Origin: Desulfurococcaceae archaeon UBA285
Lineage (GTDB): Archaea; Thermoproteota; Thermoprotei_A; Sulfolobales; Desulfurococcaceae
DNA length: 14,389 bases
Assembly (NCBI GenBank): GCA_002495025.1
Contig: DADP01000021.1
Location: forward strand, 1-14,389
Direction: 5' to 3'
How positions within the stretch are numbered: the stretch's first letter is position 1; the number at the start of each line of letters is the position of its first letter. The position numbers were made by a program, and so were the translations under genes. The notes beneath the pieces were generated by a model, which searched no databases, was not told the DNA's origin, and worked only from the letters and a program-made list of their open reading frames with translations. This document shows, one piece after another, positions 13,319-14,389 of the stretch.

Positions 13319-14389
13319 TCACCTCCTTATTTTCACCCATTCAAAGTAGTTTCTTTCAATTCGACCTGTTTCAACCCGGTCAATAAACGACTTGATTATC
13401 TTGTAGAAGTCGTCTGATGTTACATTCACACCTGCAATACCAGCTACGATATTGGCCATGTATGGAAGTTTATTAGTGTATAGTGAGAGGCCGGCTACTA
13501 GGTCGCTATATATTGGACCCCATGCGCCGAAACTTATTGCTCTATCAAACACTACTACTCCCTTTGCACTCCTCAATACTTCCCAGGCGTCTTCAATTGG
13601 GAATGGCCTATAATACCTAATCCTCATAACTCCCACAGGGTATCCTTCACTTCTAAGCTTCTCAACTCCTTCAATTAAATCTCCACTCCAAGCACCCATT
13701 GAGACAGCAATGTACTTTGCATCGTTGCAGTGGTAGCACGATATTAATCCACCATATCTACGACCAAACAACTTGCCGAATTCCTCGTCGACTTCTTTAA
13801 TTACTTTCTTGGCGTTTTCCATAGCTAACTGTATCTCGTAAAACATGTCTTCTGTATCCTCGGGGAATGTTAATCCACCAACACCAATCGGCTCAGATCC
13901 ATCTATTACATATGGTTGCCTCCTCTCGCCAAGCCATTCTTCTACTAGTTTTTCATCTGGTATTTCAACGGGCATTGTAGTGTGGCTTATAATAAATCCT
14001 TCAAGGCCAACCATTACTGGTAGATAGACTCTTGGATCCTCGCTTATTTTAAATGCTTGTAGTGTTAAATCAAATACTTCTTGGTTATCCATTCCATACG
14101 ACATAACCCACCCAGTATCTCTCTGGTCTACGAAGTCAGAGTGGTCTGGCCATATATTCCAGGGTGTGTTGATAGTTCTAGAAACTATTGCCATTACTAT
14201 TGGTGTTCTTGCTCTCGACGCCCAGTGCACGAATTCATGCATGTATAGTAGTCCCTGGCTACTCGTAGCTGTAAAAGTCCTGGCTCCAGCTACAGCTGCA
14301 CCAAAACACGCTGCTAGAGCTGAGTGTTCTGATTCAACTCTTATCATTCTAGCTTTCAACTCGCCTTGTTCAATCATTTCAGAGAGTTT
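13319..14389 (-). CDS. porA: Pyruvate (2-oxoacid):ferredoxin oxidoreductase alpha subunit, N-terminus cut by the window edge
   Basis: The frame is open from the right edge (14389) to a TGA at 13319, so the visible 356 residues lack roughly the first 40 of a typical protein of about 395. Family landmarks are RVESEHSALAACFGAAVAGARTFTATSSQGL (conserved core of the pyrimidine-binding domain), the PWNIWPDHSDF region, and the C-terminal domain with VSMGAWSGD and MRIRYYRPFP. With the beta subunit it forms the TPP active site. The stop overlaps the beta-subunit Shine-Dalgarno site, leaving only five bases between the genes. The gamma and delta subunits, expected upstream, are outside the window. A related VOR-type enzyme is possible. 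Confidence 0.92.
   Translation of the reverse strand, partial: KLSEMIEQGELKARMIRVESEHSALAACFGAAVAGARTFTATSSQGLLYMHEFVHWASRARTPIVMAIVSRTINTPWNIWPDHSDFVDQRDTGWVMSYGMDNQEVFDLTLQAFKISEDPRVYLPVMVGLEGFIISHTTMPVEIPDEKLVEEWLGERRQPYVIDGSEPIGVGGLTFPEDTEDMFYEIQLAMENAKKVIKEVDEEFGKLFGRRYGGLISCYHCNDAKYIAVSMGAWSGDLIEGVEKLRSEGYPVGVMRIRYYRPFPIEDAWEVLRSAKGVVVFDRAISFGAWGPIYSDLVAGLSLYTNKLPYMANIVAGIAGVNVTSDDFYKIIKSFIDRVETGRIERNYFEWVKIRR

Noticed and set aside
1..14389. CRISPR arrays, insertion sequences, attachment sites or toxin-antitoxin pairs
   Set aside because: No regularly spaced repeats, transposase or integrase genes or duplicated tRNA ends are visible. The tRNA-Pro has no nearby partial copy.

Overview
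This window looks like chromosomal DNA of a hyperthermophilic crenarchaeon. The order Desulfurococcales is likely, and an AT-rich genus such as Staphylothermus is my best guess. The reasons are an AT-rich composition, archaeal information-processing genes (topoisomerase VI, RadA, Elf1-type zinc ribbon, Sec61 beta, archaeal-type ThrRS, GGGP synthase), an intronless tRNA-Pro with no encoded CCA, TATA-box promoters, many GTG/TTG starts and GGTG-type Shine-Dalgarno sites. I see no mobile element, CRISPR array or sign of horizontal transfer. Genes are tightly packed and no gene-free stretch exceeds 300 bases.

Layout. 1-801 (minus): a type IV pilin followed by the start of a probable pilus/secretion ATPase, cut by the window edge. 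946-3852 (plus): top6B-top6A, the two subunits of DNA topoisomerase VI. 3951-6638 (minus): thrS, an ASCH-domain protein and a 52-aa zinc-ribbon protein. 6734-8492 (plus): radA, a HIT-family hydrolase and a 75-aa unknown. 8586-9525 (minus): a DUF2208-like membrane protein overlapping a small TRASH/L24e-like zinc protein. 9781-9954 (minus): Sec61 beta. 10019-10282 (plus): a MazG-type pyrophosphohydrolase. 10260-11840 (minus): tRNA-Pro(CGG), a SWIM zinc-finger protein, an Elf1-like factor and GGGP synthase. 11890-14389 (minus): porA (partial), porB and an unknown 165-aa protein.

The least expected content is in the gaps. Three intergenic regions hold box C/D guide-RNA candidates, four in total. 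Three have all four boxes in proper spacing (one with a variant D' box) and a D-guide with a 10-nt match to a very conserved rRNA segment: the 16S 530 loop, the 23S peptidyl-transferase strand around A2602, and the 23S segment guided by U18 snoRNA in eukaryotes. A fourth has good spacing but no convincing target. Three of the four end a few bases from the stop codon of an oppositely oriented gene. One has its box C and D' guide inside a perfect 9-bp inverted repeat, which suggests alternative folds.

Most protein genes here are housekeeping: DNA topology and recombination, translation, membrane-lipid synthesis, protein export, 2-oxoacid oxidation. The points needing follow-up are the guide-RNA cluster, the SWIM protein 4 kb from radA (recalling Rad51-associated Shu2/SWS1), the ASCH plus zinc-ribbon pair, and several small unrecognised proteins. 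rRNA targets and family assignments come from memory of conserved sequences, not from a search.
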